Made by a program: the position numbers and the translations under genes
Notes under the pieces: model-generated
What the model saw: the letters and a program-made list of their open reading frames with translations, nothing else
What the model was told of the DNA's origin: nothing
The model's database searches: none
Shown here: in pieces, positions 19,615 to 29,154 of the stretch
How the letters are laid out: each line of letters opens with the position of its first letter
Position numbering within the stretch: the first letter of the stretch is position 1
NCBI GenBank assembly: GCA_029933005.1
Contig: JAOZOY010000015.1
Location: forward strand, 1 to 46,551
Direction: 5' to 3'
DNA length: 46,551 nt
Origin: Deltaproteobacteria bacterium
GTDB lineage: Bacteria > Desulfobacterota > Desulfobulbia > Desulfobulbales > SURF-16

Positions 19615-20599
19615 CAGCCTTGGAGAGAAAGGTATCGGAAATATCAAGCTCCAGCCGTTGAATTTCCTTGAGTGACACGACCAACCTGACTTTGTCCGGA
19701 TTCTGGACTGGCAGCTGTCCCGCCTGGATACCATGAAAAACGGAATGAACCATGGAGGCGGCTTGAAAACCCACATCATAAAAGGCTGGACTGTATCCCA
19801 ACACCCCGCCTTTTTTGAGAAACATATTATCAATGACCATCAGCGGTAATTTCTCCCGGCGGGAGAGCTTAACTATCCGACCGAATAAAGAAGCTGCCAG
19901 GGGATCCGGTATCATAAATAAGCCATCAATATCCTTGCTGCTGATGGAACGACAGATCCTATCCATTTCCTCTTCATTTTTGATATGAAACTCGACAAAC
20001 TTTATACCCGCCTCTGCCGCGGCAGCATGCAGGGCCGGACTGTTCACATTTTCCCGCAACCACTTTTCCTGGGGATTATAAAAAATGGCCACCCGCCGCA
20101 GCCCGGGAAAGGCCTCCTTGAAAAGAAGCAGCCTTTTGGGCAGAAGTTCAAAGGCAATGTGGCTGATCCCGGACATGGCGCAGCCCGACGCCTGGAGAGA
20201 GGGGACTATTTTTGAACCTACCGGATCGGCCACCACAGTAAAAATCACCGGAATATTCAGCTCCGCAGCCTTCTTTTTAACTGCAAGGGCAACAGGAGTG
20301 GTAACCGTAAAAATTAAATCAATATGATTTTTGGCAAAAGAGTCAAGTATGTCAGGAATTTTTGAAATATTTTTGTCAACATGATGGATTTCATAGTGAA
20401 TATTCCCGTCCCGCTGGAAACCGAATTGTTCAAGACCATCCACCAGCCCATCACATACTTCCAGAAAGGGTTTATCAAAGGCGATCATGCCAACGCGAAA
20501 ATCCCTCTCTGCATAATCATGAGCCAGGGACGATGTTATGGGGTAAATCAGCAGAGCAGCCAACGACAAAATGACAAATATTTTTCGCAGGAAGTTCAT
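19598..20599 (-). CDS. ABC-type substrate-binding protein (ABC_sub_bind / TrpX-like family)
   Basis: Signal peptide; VGMIAFDKPFLEVCDGLVDGLEQFG, FTVTTPVALAVKKKAAELNIPVIFTVVADPVGSKIV. Confidence 0.85.
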   Translation of the reverse strand: MNFLRKIFVILSLAALLIYPITSSLAHDYAERDFRVGMIAFDKPFLEVCDGLVDGLEQFGFQRDGNIHYEIHHVDKNISKIPDILDSFAKNHIDLIFTVTTPVALAVKKKAAELNIPVIFTVVADPVGSKIVPSLQASGCAMSGISHIAFELLPKRLLLFKEAFPGLRRVAIFYNPQEKWLRENVNSPALHAAAAEAGIKFVEFHIKNEEEMDRICRSISSKDIDGLFMIPDPLAASLFGRIVKLSRREKLPLMVIDNMFLKKGGVLGYSPAFYDVGFQAASMVHSVFHGIQAGQLPVQNPDKVRLVVSLKEIQRLELDISDTFLSKADEIIH

Positions 20600-20716
20600 T
20601 GATACCTCCCAGATAAAGAAGAATTTCAGACAGATAAAAAATATTATATACCAAACATCGACTTCGTCAAGGTGGGCATGGGGCTCGAGAAAAAAGAACC
20701 CGTCACCTGAAATTTT

Positions 20717-21556
20717 TCAGGCAATCCGTATGGCATCTTCCAGCATGATTTCAAATTCAGCCAAAAGTATTTCCTTCATGCGCAGGTTTACGGCTGCGGG
20801 CAGGGTGGCCAGTTCGATGGAAGGATCATGCCGGCTACCTATACCGAGCTTCACACAGGCTTTGTCGGCAACCCTGACAATCATCATAATCGTGCTGCCG
20901 GGATCAATCATGTCATCATGGTGATCACGGGCAATACGGCAATAAACATCCGGGATATTCCATTTTTTTAAAAGCTCATACCCTTTTTCCGCATGCAGGA
21001 CATCAATCAACTCTCGGCCCAAATCATAGGATAGATTAAAATTCTGTTGCGAGGAAACCTGAAGCTGATCAATCACCTTCAGCAAAAACAGCTTGCCGAT
21101 ATCATGGATCAGGCCGCCAATAAAGACTTCAGTTGCCTTGTCATGATAGTTTAATTTCCGGGCCAGCCACTGTCCGCCCATGGCACAGGCCACGGCATGC
21201 TGCCAGAGATGTTTGACCAGTTTATTCAACTCCGTATCCCTGGCCTGGTATTTATTCCCTTCAGCCGCAAGTATCACCAGATCAGCCACCTGTCTGGTAC
21301 CGAGGCGGACAATGGCATCTTTAATAGTGGTAATCTCCTTCAAACCGCCAAAAAAAGATGAATTCGCTGCCCGCAATACTCCGCCTGCCAGGACCTGATC
21401 GTGGAGGATCAGTTTTTCCACGTCCTTGATATCAAAATCGTCACTATGCAGAAGAGACTGGAGACGGAGACTGACCTTTTCAAATACAGGCAGCTCAAAC
21501 CCCTCCTCCCGGACATAATCATCAATCTGTTCCAGTATGGATTTTGTTGTCACCAT
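20717..21556 (-). CDS. HDOD domain protein
   Basis: LPVFEKVSLRLQSLL, VAGGVLRAANSSFFGG-type LLRxANS motif, FIGGLIHDIGKLFL. Confidence 0.9.
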   Translation of the reverse strand: MVTTKSILEQIDDYVREEGFELPVFEKVSLRLQSLLHSDDFDIKDVEKLILHDQVLAGGVLRAANSSFFGGLKEITTIKDAIVRLGTRQVADLVILAAEGNKYQARDTELNKLVKHLWQHAVACAMGGQWLARKLNYHDKATEVFIGGLIHDIGKLFLLKVIDQLQVSSQQNFNLSYDLGRELIDVLHAEKGYELLKKWNIPDVYCRIARDHHDDMIDPGSTIMMIVRVADKACVKLGIGSRHDPSIELATLPAAVNLRMKEILLAEFEIMLEDAIRIA

Positions 21557-23496
21557 TAAAATTCTCCCTGCATACGGCTGATTTCATCGGGATGCCTGGG
21601 CCGGTCCAGCCTGGGCAGCTGACGGATAATTTCCTGATAGCTGGTCACGCCATGGACGGCCTTGTAGATTCCGTCCTCAAGCAGGGTGACAAGACCGGTT
21701 GACTTCATACAGATCTCGCGAATTTCATGGGAAGTTTTTCTGGCAATGACTGCGTCCTTGACCATCTGATCAGGAACCAGCAGTTCATGGACGGCGGCCC
21801 GGCCCTTATAGCCGGAAAACCGGCAGTAGCGGCAGCCCTGGCCCCTTTTAAAAAGAAGGCTCTGGATCTGGCTGGGATAAAAGCCCAGTTGACGAATCTC
21901 ATTCAAATTAAGATGATGATCCTCGGCGCATTTCGGACAGATCCTCCGTACCAGCCGCTGGGCCAGCACCGAAACCACGGTTGAAGCTACGAGAAAGGCC
22001 TCGATATCCATATTCAGCAGTCTGACCAAGGCGCCGGTGCTGTCTTCGGTATGAAAGGTTGTGAGCACCTTATGACCGGTTAACGCTGCTTCAATGGCCA
22101 TCTCGGCTGAGAACTTATCGCGAATCTCACCGATGACGATAATATCGGGATCCTGCCGGACAATATGCTTCAGGGTCTCTTCAAAGCTCAAACCGATCTT
22201 TGGATTAATGGAACACTGCGCTACTCCGTCGATGACATACTCCACCGGATCCTCGGCCGTGATAATACTGGTGCTGTCATTATTCAGATAGTTAACCGCG
22301 CTATACAGAGTGCTGGTCTTTCCCGAACCAGTGGGACCGGTAACCATAATAACCCCGCTTGGAGCCTGCAGGGTCTCCTCGGTGAAGCGCTGGCGCATCA
22401 TCGGTGACAGACCGAGATCCTCCACCTTGAGCAGTTCGCTCTGGGATCCCAAAAGCCGCATGACAATTTTTTCGCCAAAAATGGTAGAATAAATTGAGAC
22501 ACGCAGATCAAGTTTATGTCCCTGCTGTTCAAAAAAGATACGGCCATCCTGATGCCGCCGCCTCTCGGCAATATCGGCCCCGGCCATGATCTTGAGGCGG
22601 CTGGAGATAGCCGGGGCCACATCCAGGGGATAATTTCTATAATTCATCAGCACCCCGTCCTGGCGAAAACGGACTCGCAACTGATCCTTGGTGGGCTGAA
22701 TGTGGATATCGCTGGCGCCTTCCTTGATCGAAGCAAGAAGGATATCGTTAACCGTATTAATAATGGCATTATCGTCCGGCTCGACAACGGCAGTCCGATC
22801 TGCCATTTTAGCGGAATCCGTTTCCAGCCGTAGAAGGGTTTCCTGAATCATTGACCTGCGGCCGATAGCCTGGACAATTTCATGGCCAAAAAATTTCTTG
22901 GCGGTATTGAGCTGTTCAATATTCAAGGGATCGGCAAAAACGATCAGCACTCCGTTTTCCTGACGACGCAGGGAAATAAAGTCGTTTTCCTGATATACGG
23001 CCAGGGGAGCACGACCGAAAAACTCCGGATCTATCTCTTCCATGGTTGGATCAAGATAAGGAAAACCAAGTTGAAAGGAAAGTATCTGCAGAAGTTCATC
23101 TTCACCGATCAGGTGCAGATCAACGAGAATTTCGCCAAGACGGCTTGATTTTTTCTCTTCCTGACTTGCCAGGGCAGCCTTGATATCGGCCTCGGAAAGA
23201 TAGCCAAGTTCAACGAGAAGGGCTCCTAAAGGGATGGCGACAGGATTGGACTGGAGGGTCTTCCCGACCTGGGCGCTGCTGATATACTTCAGTTCCTCCA
23301 GAACACTGAGCAGGGGACGAGGCGTGGACAGTTTGGAGAGCACACGCTGCCCATATTGAAGTTGCTCTTCAGAGAGAAGCCCTTCCTTGATCAGTAGCTT
23401 GCAGATTTCATCCCGTTTAGGTTCAATCTGTTGCCTGACGAATTGATCCTTTGAAGACTTCTCGGAGGCCTTAGTTTTCCAATGGGTACGTGCCAT
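21556..23496 (-). CDS. GspE/PilB family assembly ATPase with tandem MshEN-like N-terminal domains
   Basis: IPLGALLVELGYLSEADIKAALASQ and SRLGEILVDLHLIGEDELLQILS; Walker A GPTGSGKTSTLYS; GEIRDKFSAEMAIEAALTGHKVLTTFHTED; CPKC...CRYC zinc site. Confidence 0.92.
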   Translation of the reverse strand: MARTHWKTKASEKSSKDQFVRQQIEPKRDEICKLLIKEGLLSEEQLQYGQRVLSKLSTPRPLLSVLEELKYISSAQVGKTLQSNPVAIPLGALLVELGYLSEADIKAALASQEEKKSSRLGEILVDLHLIGEDELLQILSFQLGFPYLDPTMEEIDPEFFGRAPLAVYQENDFISLRRQENGVLIVFADPLNIEQLNTAKKFFGHEIVQAIGRRSMIQETLLRLETDSAKMADRTAVVEPDDNAIINTVNDILLASIKEGASDIHIQPTKDQLRVRFRQDGVLMNYRNYPLDVAPAISSRLKIMAGADIAERRRHQDGRIFFEQQGHKLDLRVSIYSTIFGEKIVMRLLGSQSELLKVEDLGLSPMMRQRFTEETLQAPSGVIMVTGPTGSGKTSTLYSAVNYLNNDSTSIITAEDPVEYVIDGVAQCSINPKIGLSFEETLKHIVRQDPDIIVIGEIRDKFSAEMAIEAALTGHKVLTTFHTEDSTGALVRLLNMDIEAFLVASTVVSVLAQRLVRRICPKCAEDHHLNLNEIRQLGFYPSQIQSLLFKRGQGCRYCRFSGYKGRAAVHELLVPDQMVKDAVIARKTSHEIREICMKSTGLVTLLEDGIYKAVHGVTSYQEIIRQLPRLDRPRHPDEISRMQGEF

Positions 23497-23738
23497 AAAA
23501 ATTCAGCTAATAATTTAGTCCCTTAGGAATTATTTTCGTGTTATTTGTGGAAAGAAATTCAAAAACTTCTTTGAAATAAACAAGTTGCCCCTACTGTTAA
23601 GGGCCTTATCCTGACAAACATAATGTTTTATTCCACTTTAGTGAATTATTTTCTAGATAATCAGTATCCAAATTATGTTCGTATTTCCCGTAGTTTTTTG
23701 CAAGCCAAAAGAATTCGCTCCCGAACTTTTCCCGTGGC

Positions 23739-25004
23739 TTACCTGATTTTTGCAAATCGTTCCCAGAAATCAGGAAAAGACTTGGCTACACAGCCTTCAT
23801 TCTGAATACGAATCCCGGGAACTACCAGTCCGGCCAGCCCGAAACACATGGCAATGCGATGATCGTTATAGGTATCGATATCAGCGCCATGCAGTCCCTC
23901 CGAACCGGCACCGTCAATCATAAGTGTATCAGGCCCTTCCTCCAGCCGGACACCGAGTTTACTTAACTCGGTGGCCATGGCATGTAAGCGGTCACATTCC
24001 TTGATGCGCAAATGGGCCACATTTCTGATCACCGTGCGTCCCCTGGCCATGGCCGCCGCCACGGCCAGAGTGGGGGCCACATCAGGGCAATCCCCCATAT
24101 CCACTTCAATACCTTTCAACTCCCGGGGACCGGTCACGGTAATACCCCTGTCATAGTCAATCCGGCAGCCCATTTTTTCAAGCATTCCCACCAGGGCCGT
24201 ATCCCCCTGGAGGGATTCACGCGGCACATTGGGCACGGTGACTGTTCCACCGGTTATCGCGGCAGCGGCAAAAAAATAAGAAGCGGATGAGGCATCGCCT
24301 TCAATCGTGTAATCCCTGGACTGATAACAGCCCTGATCGATCTCGAACCGGTTCAGGGAAGCATTGGCTTCGACCTTGATGCCGAAAGAATTCATCACGG
24401 CCATGGTCATGGTGACATAGGGTTTTGAGGGCAGGGTGCCGGCCACTTCAAGCTCGGCCTTTTGCCGAGCATAGGGTGCAACCAGCAGGAGCGAGGAAAG
24501 ATACTGACTGCTTTTTCCTTCCGGCAACAATGTTTTACCGCCTTCAATACCATTGGCCCTGATTTCAAGCGGAGGACAGCCCGTTCCCTTCATACTTTTA
24601 ATATCAACCCCCCAACCGGACAGAGCACTCATCAGCGGGGCAATAGGACGTTCTTCCATGCGTTTTTCACCAGTGATTATGAAAACACCGTTGCCCAGGG
24701 AAGCAACCGAAGTCAGAAAGCGGGTAGCCGTGCCGTTATTGCCCAGATAAATTTCCTTGGCCGGAGTTCTGATCCGCCCCCCCCCTCCCTTGACCTGCCA
24801 TTCGTTGCCCAGGGATTCCACTTCGACACCCATGGCGCGCAGGGCCTTGGCGGTAAAGGCGGTATCATCGCTGTCCAGGGGGCCGAAAAGGGTGGAGTCG
24901 CCATCCGCCAGGGCTGCGGCGATCAGGGCCCGCTGAGTGATGCTCTTGGAGCCGGGCACTTTAATGGTAACATTAACTTTTGCTACAGGAGTAATTTCTT
25001 TCAT
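23739..25004 (-). CDS. aroA: 3-phosphoshikimate 1-carboxyvinyltransferase (EPSP synthase)
   Basis: PGSKSITQRALIAAALADG, LGNNGTATRFLTS, EGDASSASYFFAAAAITGG, RIKECDRLHAMATELSKLG. Confidence 0.95.
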   Translation of the reverse strand: MKEITPVAKVNVTIKVPGSKSITQRALIAAALADGDSTLFGPLDSDDTAFTAKALRAMGVEVESLGNEWQVKGGGGRIRTPAKEIYLGNNGTATRFLTSVASLGNGVFIITGEKRMEERPIAPLMSALSGWGVDIKSMKGTGCPPLEIRANGIEGGKTLLPEGKSSQYLSSLLLVAPYARQKAELEVAGTLPSKPYVTMTMAVMNSFGIKVEANASLNRFEIDQGCYQSRDYTIEGDASSASYFFAAAAITGGTVTVPNVPRESLQGDTALVGMLEKMGCRIDYDRGITVTGPRELKGIEVDMGDCPDVAPTLAVAAAMARGRTVIRNVAHLRIKECDRLHAMATELSKLGVRLEEGPDTLMIDGAGSEGLHGADIDTYNDHRIAMCFGLAGLVVPGIRIQNEGCVAKSFPDFWERFAKIR

Positions 25005-25054
25005 TTTTTCTTTTTTTAAGAAGTATAAACGTTCATCGGGATGCTGGTAAACGT

Positions 25055-25882
25055 TTACGAAGAAGTCAGGCCAAGACCGGCCAGCAATTTTCCTTTCATG
25101 ATCCCCACAGGCGCTTTTCTGCCGGTCCAGAGTTCAAACTGAGCCACGCCCTGATAAAGAAGCATGGCAAGACCATTGATCGTTATGCAGCCGGCCTCCT
25201 CCGCCTCCCGGAGCAATCTGGTCTTGAATGGTGAATAGACAATATCCATGACAACAGGATAGTTGCCCAGGGAAGAACGGGGAACCAGGGATTCCTGATC
25301 CTGGGGCGCCATGCCCACCGAAGTCGCATTGACCAAACCGTCAGCGGATAAAGAGGCGACAGCGGACAGGGAATGCCAGTCGCAGCCAAGATTTTGGGCC
25401 AGCTGTTCACCGCTTTTTTGTGTCCGGCTGGCAATCATGACGCGCGCTCCGGCCTCAATCAGACCAAAACCAATGGCCCGGGCCGAGCCGCCGGCGCCAA
25501 GGAGCAGAATCATTTTTCCCGACAAATCAAGATGCTCTTCCAAGGCGCGGTTTGCGCCCAGCCAATCGGTATTGAATCCTTTGATGGTACGATCATTTCG
25601 AACCAGCAGGGTATTGACCGCGCCGATCTTTGCGGCCACCGGATCAATCTCATCAAGCCAGGAAATCACGGCCTGCTTATGCGGAATGGTAACGCTCACC
25701 CCTTTAACCCCCAAGGCCTTGAAACCCGCCATGGCCCCCTTCACATCTTTAACGGGAAAGGCAACATAGACGCAGTTGAGGCCTAATTCTACAAACGCCG
25801 CATTATGCATAGCCGGGCTGAGGCTGTGGGCCACCGGATCACCCATAATGCCATGGATCTCTGTCTTACCGTTAATTTTCAT
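25055..25882 (-). CDS. aroE: Shikimate dehydrogenase
   Basis: GDPVAHSLSPAMHNAAF, GVSVTIPHKQAV, GFNTDWLGA, LLGAGGSARAIGFGL, LYQGVAQFELWTG. Confidence 0.95.
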   Translation of the reverse strand: MKINGKTEIHGIMGDPVAHSLSPAMHNAAFVELGLNCVYVAFPVKDVKGAMAGFKALGVKGVSVTIPHKQAVISWLDEIDPVAAKIGAVNTLLVRNDRTIKGFNTDWLGANRALEEHLDLSGKMILLLGAGGSARAIGFGLIEAGARVMIASRTQKSGEQLAQNLGCDWHSLSAVASLSADGLVNATSVGMAPQDQESLVPRSSLGNYPVVMDIVYSPFKTRLLREAEEAGCITINGLAMLLYQGVAQFELWTGRKAPVGIMKGKLLAGLGLTSS

Positions 25883-26588
25883 GATGAAGTCTGTTCAGGA
25901 GATGATGCAGGGTTGAGACGGAGATCTGGCCCGGAGCCGTACTTTTGCCTGATTCCGGTGCTGCATAGGTCATATAACCGCCAAGATCAAGAGTGGCCAG
26001 ACGGCTGATTCTGCCGGCTTCACCCATGCAGAAGGCAATCAGAGAAAAAGCCTGTTCGTGGGCCCTGGTCTGCAAAGATAACACGCGCAGGACATCATTA
26101 TAATCATGGGCCATAGTGACGATTTTACCGATATCCGCGCCGGATTCGATCTGCTCCTGGAGGATATTTTCTAATTGCCCGACTGAAGGGGTGGCCTGAA
26201 AATCATGCCAGGAGACGATTGTCTTACTTTTATTTTTTGCGGCCAGATTAATGATCTCCTGTCGAAGAGCCTGCTCTGTCCGCAGTTCAATGTCAACATA
26301 GGCGCCATGGACGCTGACCACCTGTTTAAGAAGCGCAAGCCGTTTAGTTTCATCATCGCACCACAGACCTCCTTCCCATTCAGGCCGATTGGTAAAGAGC
26401 AACGGCTTTTTTATCCTTTCAATAAAGGGCGCAAGATCAGGCTTTGTCAGGCCATCGAGACGGATCTCAATGATATCGGCCTCATCTTCCACTCGCAAGG
26501 CGTCGGCAAGGGTGTCGTCAACATCATTTCCGCCAATAGAAACACAAATCTTTCCGGGCAGAGGGTTATTTTCCGTGATTACATTCAT
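25872..26588 (-). CDS. aroD: Type I 3-dehydroquinate dehydratase
   Basis: EADIIEIRLDGL, LLFTNRPEWEGG, IVSWHDFQATPS, DIGKIVTMAHDYND, GEAGRISRLA; ORF overlaps aroE by 11 bp. Confidence 0.92.
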   Translation of the reverse strand: MNVITENNPLPGKICVSIGGNDVDDTLADALRVEDEADIIEIRLDGLTKPDLAPFIERIKKPLLFTNRPEWEGGLWCDDETKRLALLKQVVSVHGAYVDIELRTEQALRQEIINLAAKNKSKTIVSWHDFQATPSVGQLENILQEQIESGADIGKIVTMAHDYNDVLRVLSLQTRAHEQAFSLIAFCMGEAGRISRLATLDLGGYMTYAAPESGKSTAPGQISVSTLHHLLNRLHHEN

Positions 26589-26650
26589 TTTTCAAGTAAT
26601 AAAGGGTGGTTGATGGTAAAAAAAAGTGCAGTAATTATACTTCTATTCTA

Positions 26651-26679
26651 TCATACCTGCGTTGTCAATGCAGGTATGA
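26651..26679. promoter_or_regulatory. Perfect 10-bp inverted repeat upstream of aroD (candidate operator/hairpin)
   Basis: tcatacctgc-N9-gcaggtatga, with a TTGACA reading on the minus strand inside the loop. Confidence 0.4.
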
Positions 26680-26897
26680 CTGCGGCTTCTTCTTCCCGAC
26701 AGGCTGTGCGCCACAGGTCGGTTGCATTTTTTGCAAAACTGTAAAAAAATATTTCGGATTTCAGATGTCGGATTATGGGATATTTTACATGAACCGAAAT
26801 TTACATTCCAAAATCCAAAATCAGGCAAAAATTCAGCTGTAATACTTTGACATTGCAGATTGACTGTAAATTGTTTATGTGAGGGAGCTAGGCACCT

Positions 26898-27467
26898 ATG
26901 ATCAGATTATTTATCGCCATTGATTTCCCTGAAGAGATCAAGGAGATGCTTGGCCATCTCTGCTATGGTCTGCCCGGCGCCCGCTGGGTTTCCGAGAACC
27001 AGCTCCATCTGACCCTGAGGTTTATCGGCGAAGTTGACGAAGGGATGTTCCAGGATATCCGCGACGATCTTGCCTGTATCAAGACAGATCCTCTGACTCT
27101 TGTCCTGAAAGGAACAGGTTTTTTCCCACCTCGGAAAAAACCCCGGATCATCTGGGTGGGACTGAAAAAAAACGACCGCCTCATCAGGCTTCGCAACAGG
27201 CTTGAAAGAAAACTCATCACTCTTGGCCTGGAACCGGAATCCAGAAAATTTTCACCCCATATCACCCTGGCCCGGTTAAAGAATACTCCTGTCTCCAAGG
27301 TGAGCCAATTTATGTCTTCCAACAATTTATTCCGCACTCCACCTTTCCCGATCCTGGAATTTCATCTCTACTCAAGCTTCCTCTCGGCCAAGGGAGCCAT
27401 TCATCAGCGTGAGGCGTCATATCCCCTAACAACAGATAAACGAATGAAACAAGACAACAAACTATGA
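26898..27467 (+). CDS. thpR: RNA 2',3'-cyclic phosphodiesterase (2H/LigT-like)
   Basis: MIRLFIAIDFPEE; two HxT motifs: HLTLRFIGEV and HITLARL. Confidence 0.92.
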   Translation: MIRLFIAIDFPEEIKEMLGHLCYGLPGARWVSENQLHLTLRFIGEVDEGMFQDIRDDLACIKTDPLTLVLKGTGFFPPRKKPRIIWVGLKKNDRLIRLRNRLERKLITLGLEPESRKFSPHITLARLKNTPVSKVSQFMSSNNLFRTPPFPILEFHLYSSFLSAKGAIHQREASYPLTTDKRMKQDNKL

Positions 27468-29110
27468 AACTGGCCCTGATCGCATCTCCCCACACCCATC
27501 CGACCTGTCCGCCCCTGGGACCGGCGGTTCTCTCTGCCTATCTGCAAAAAAAACTGCCGGATGTAACTATTTCCGTCTTTGATCTCAGCCTTGATTACTA
27601 TCTCAGCAGTTTTGATAAAATTCAAAAAGAGATTCTTGGCATCCGCCTGTATAAATGGGATGAAAAAACAACCGCTCGTAATCTTGACCAGGCAGTCTCC
27701 TTTCTCAAAAACTGGCAGCCAAACCAATCAGACCTGAAGGAATATCATCATTGGGCAACGATTTTTCTAAGTTTTGAAAATATTTATAACGCTTTTATGG
27801 CTGAAATGGCCAGGAAGGCTCTGACCGGCCAAAGCATCCCGGAAAAAATAGAAGTCTTTTTTGATGACCTGATTCAACCGGTGCTGGCAGCAAAGCCCGA
27901 TCTTGTCGGATTTTCTATTCTGTACCAGCAGCAGGTCGTCTTTGCCGCCCTGCTCGCCAAACTGATCAAAAGACAAAGCAAAGCAAAAATTGTGGCGGGC
28001 GGAGCAAAAATCAGCGTCATGACCGCGCCGGAAAAGATGCTTACAACCCCGCTCGCACAGGAAAAAGAGGACACTCCTGAAATTCTCTTTAAAGATTTTT
28101 TTGATTACCTGATACCGGGCGAAGGGGAACTCGGCCTGTATCATCTCTGCCGGGCCGAAAATTCCGCTGATCTTGCCAATGTGCCGAATCTGATCTATTT
28201 CAGCGGCAATGAGCTGCGGATCAATCCACCGGCCATGGCCGAAAGCGACACCATCCCCTATCCTGATTTTTCGAATTTCAAACTGGATAAATACCTTACC
28301 CCGGAGCCGGTGCTGCCTCTTATGACCTCACGCGGCTGTCCCTGGGGAAAATGCAGTTTCTGCACCCACCATCATAGCTACATCCGCTACCGCACCCGCA
28401 GGATTGAAGATTGTGTCGCGGAAATCAAATTCCTGCAAGAACAATACAACTGCAGCCTCTTTTATTTCTATGACGAGATGATTCCACCCCGGCGCTTTAA
28501 AAAGCTGGCCGAACAGATCATCGATGAGGGACTTGTAATTCATTATGGCGCTTATGCCAAACCGGTTAAAAATTTTAACCTTGATCTCTGCAAATTAATT
28601 CAGCGCTCAGGCTGCCTGGTTCTCCAATGGGGGGTGGAAACGGCCAGTCAGCGAGTCCTGGATCTGATGAGCAAGGGAACCGATATTCATGAGGTTGAAA
28701 AAGTCCTCGGCAACTCCACCCAGGCCGGAATGTACAACCTGGTCTTCATTCTTTTCGGCTTTCCCTCGGAAACAACGGAAGAATTTCAACAAACCCTGAC
28801 GTTTATCGACCGTAACAGGGAAAATATTCATGTCCTGAGTTCCGGGACATTTGTCCTGGCCGAAGGGTCACTGATTCACAGGGAACCGGAAAAATTTTTC
28901 ATCAGCCGAATTTGGCAACGAAAAAAATCATCAATCCTGCATCCTGTCCTGGATTATGATGTCAGCCAGGGGATGACCGCCAAAGAAGTCTGGCGACATT
29001 TCAATAAAAGCCAGAAATTTTTAGACGGAATCCCTCTTTCGCGACGCTTTGGGACCTACCGCGAGCATCTGCTCATTTATGGCGCAAGAGATAGTGGCGA
29101 GGAGGGATGA
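27464..29110 (+). CDS. B12-binding domain radical SAM protein
   Basis: Rossmann-like N-terminal half (PDLVGFSILYQQQ...KIVAGGAKIS); SRGCPWGKCSFC cluster motif; ATGA overlap with thpR. Confidence 0.87.
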   Translation: MKLALIASPHTHPTCPPLGPAVLSAYLQKKLPDVTISVFDLSLDYYLSSFDKIQKEILGIRLYKWDEKTTARNLDQAVSFLKNWQPNQSDLKEYHHWATIFLSFENIYNAFMAEMARKALTGQSIPEKIEVFFDDLIQPVLAAKPDLVGFSILYQQQVVFAALLAKLIKRQSKAKIVAGGAKISVMTAPEKMLTTPLAQEKEDTPEILFKDFFDYLIPGEGELGLYHLCRAENSADLANVPNLIYFSGNELRINPPAMAESDTIPYPDFSNFKLDKYLTPEPVLPLMTSRGCPWGKCSFCTHHHSYIRYRTRRIEDCVAEIKFLQEQYNCSLFYFYDEMIPPRRFKKLAEQIIDEGLVIHYGAYAKPVKNFNLDLCKLIQRSGCLVLQWGVETASQRVLDLMSKGTDIHEVEKVLGNSTQAGMYNLVFILFGFPSETTEEFQQTLTFIDRNRENIHVLSSGTFVLAEGSLIHREPEKFFISRIWQRKKSSILHPVLDYDVSQGMTAKEVWRHFNKSQKFLDGIPLSRRFGTYREHLLIYGARDSGEEG

Positions 29111-29154
29111 AAAAATGGCATGTAGGGTAGCTTCAATAAGTGGTTAATTTGTAA

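Noticed and set aside
17014-19833. 939-aa start for the histidine kinase
   Set aside because: First 73 residues overlap the upstream SBP gene antisense-like and lack signal/TM logic; MKLFTEVKLFYKLFLGIF at 19614 begins a proper TM helix
23623-23805. 60-aa + strand ORF in the pilB-aroA gap
   Set aside because: Runs into aroA antisense, no RBS or family; the gap is better treated as non-coding
24462-25019. 185-aa + strand ORF antisense to aroA
   Set aside because: Shadow ORF; the EPSP synthase reading is unambiguous
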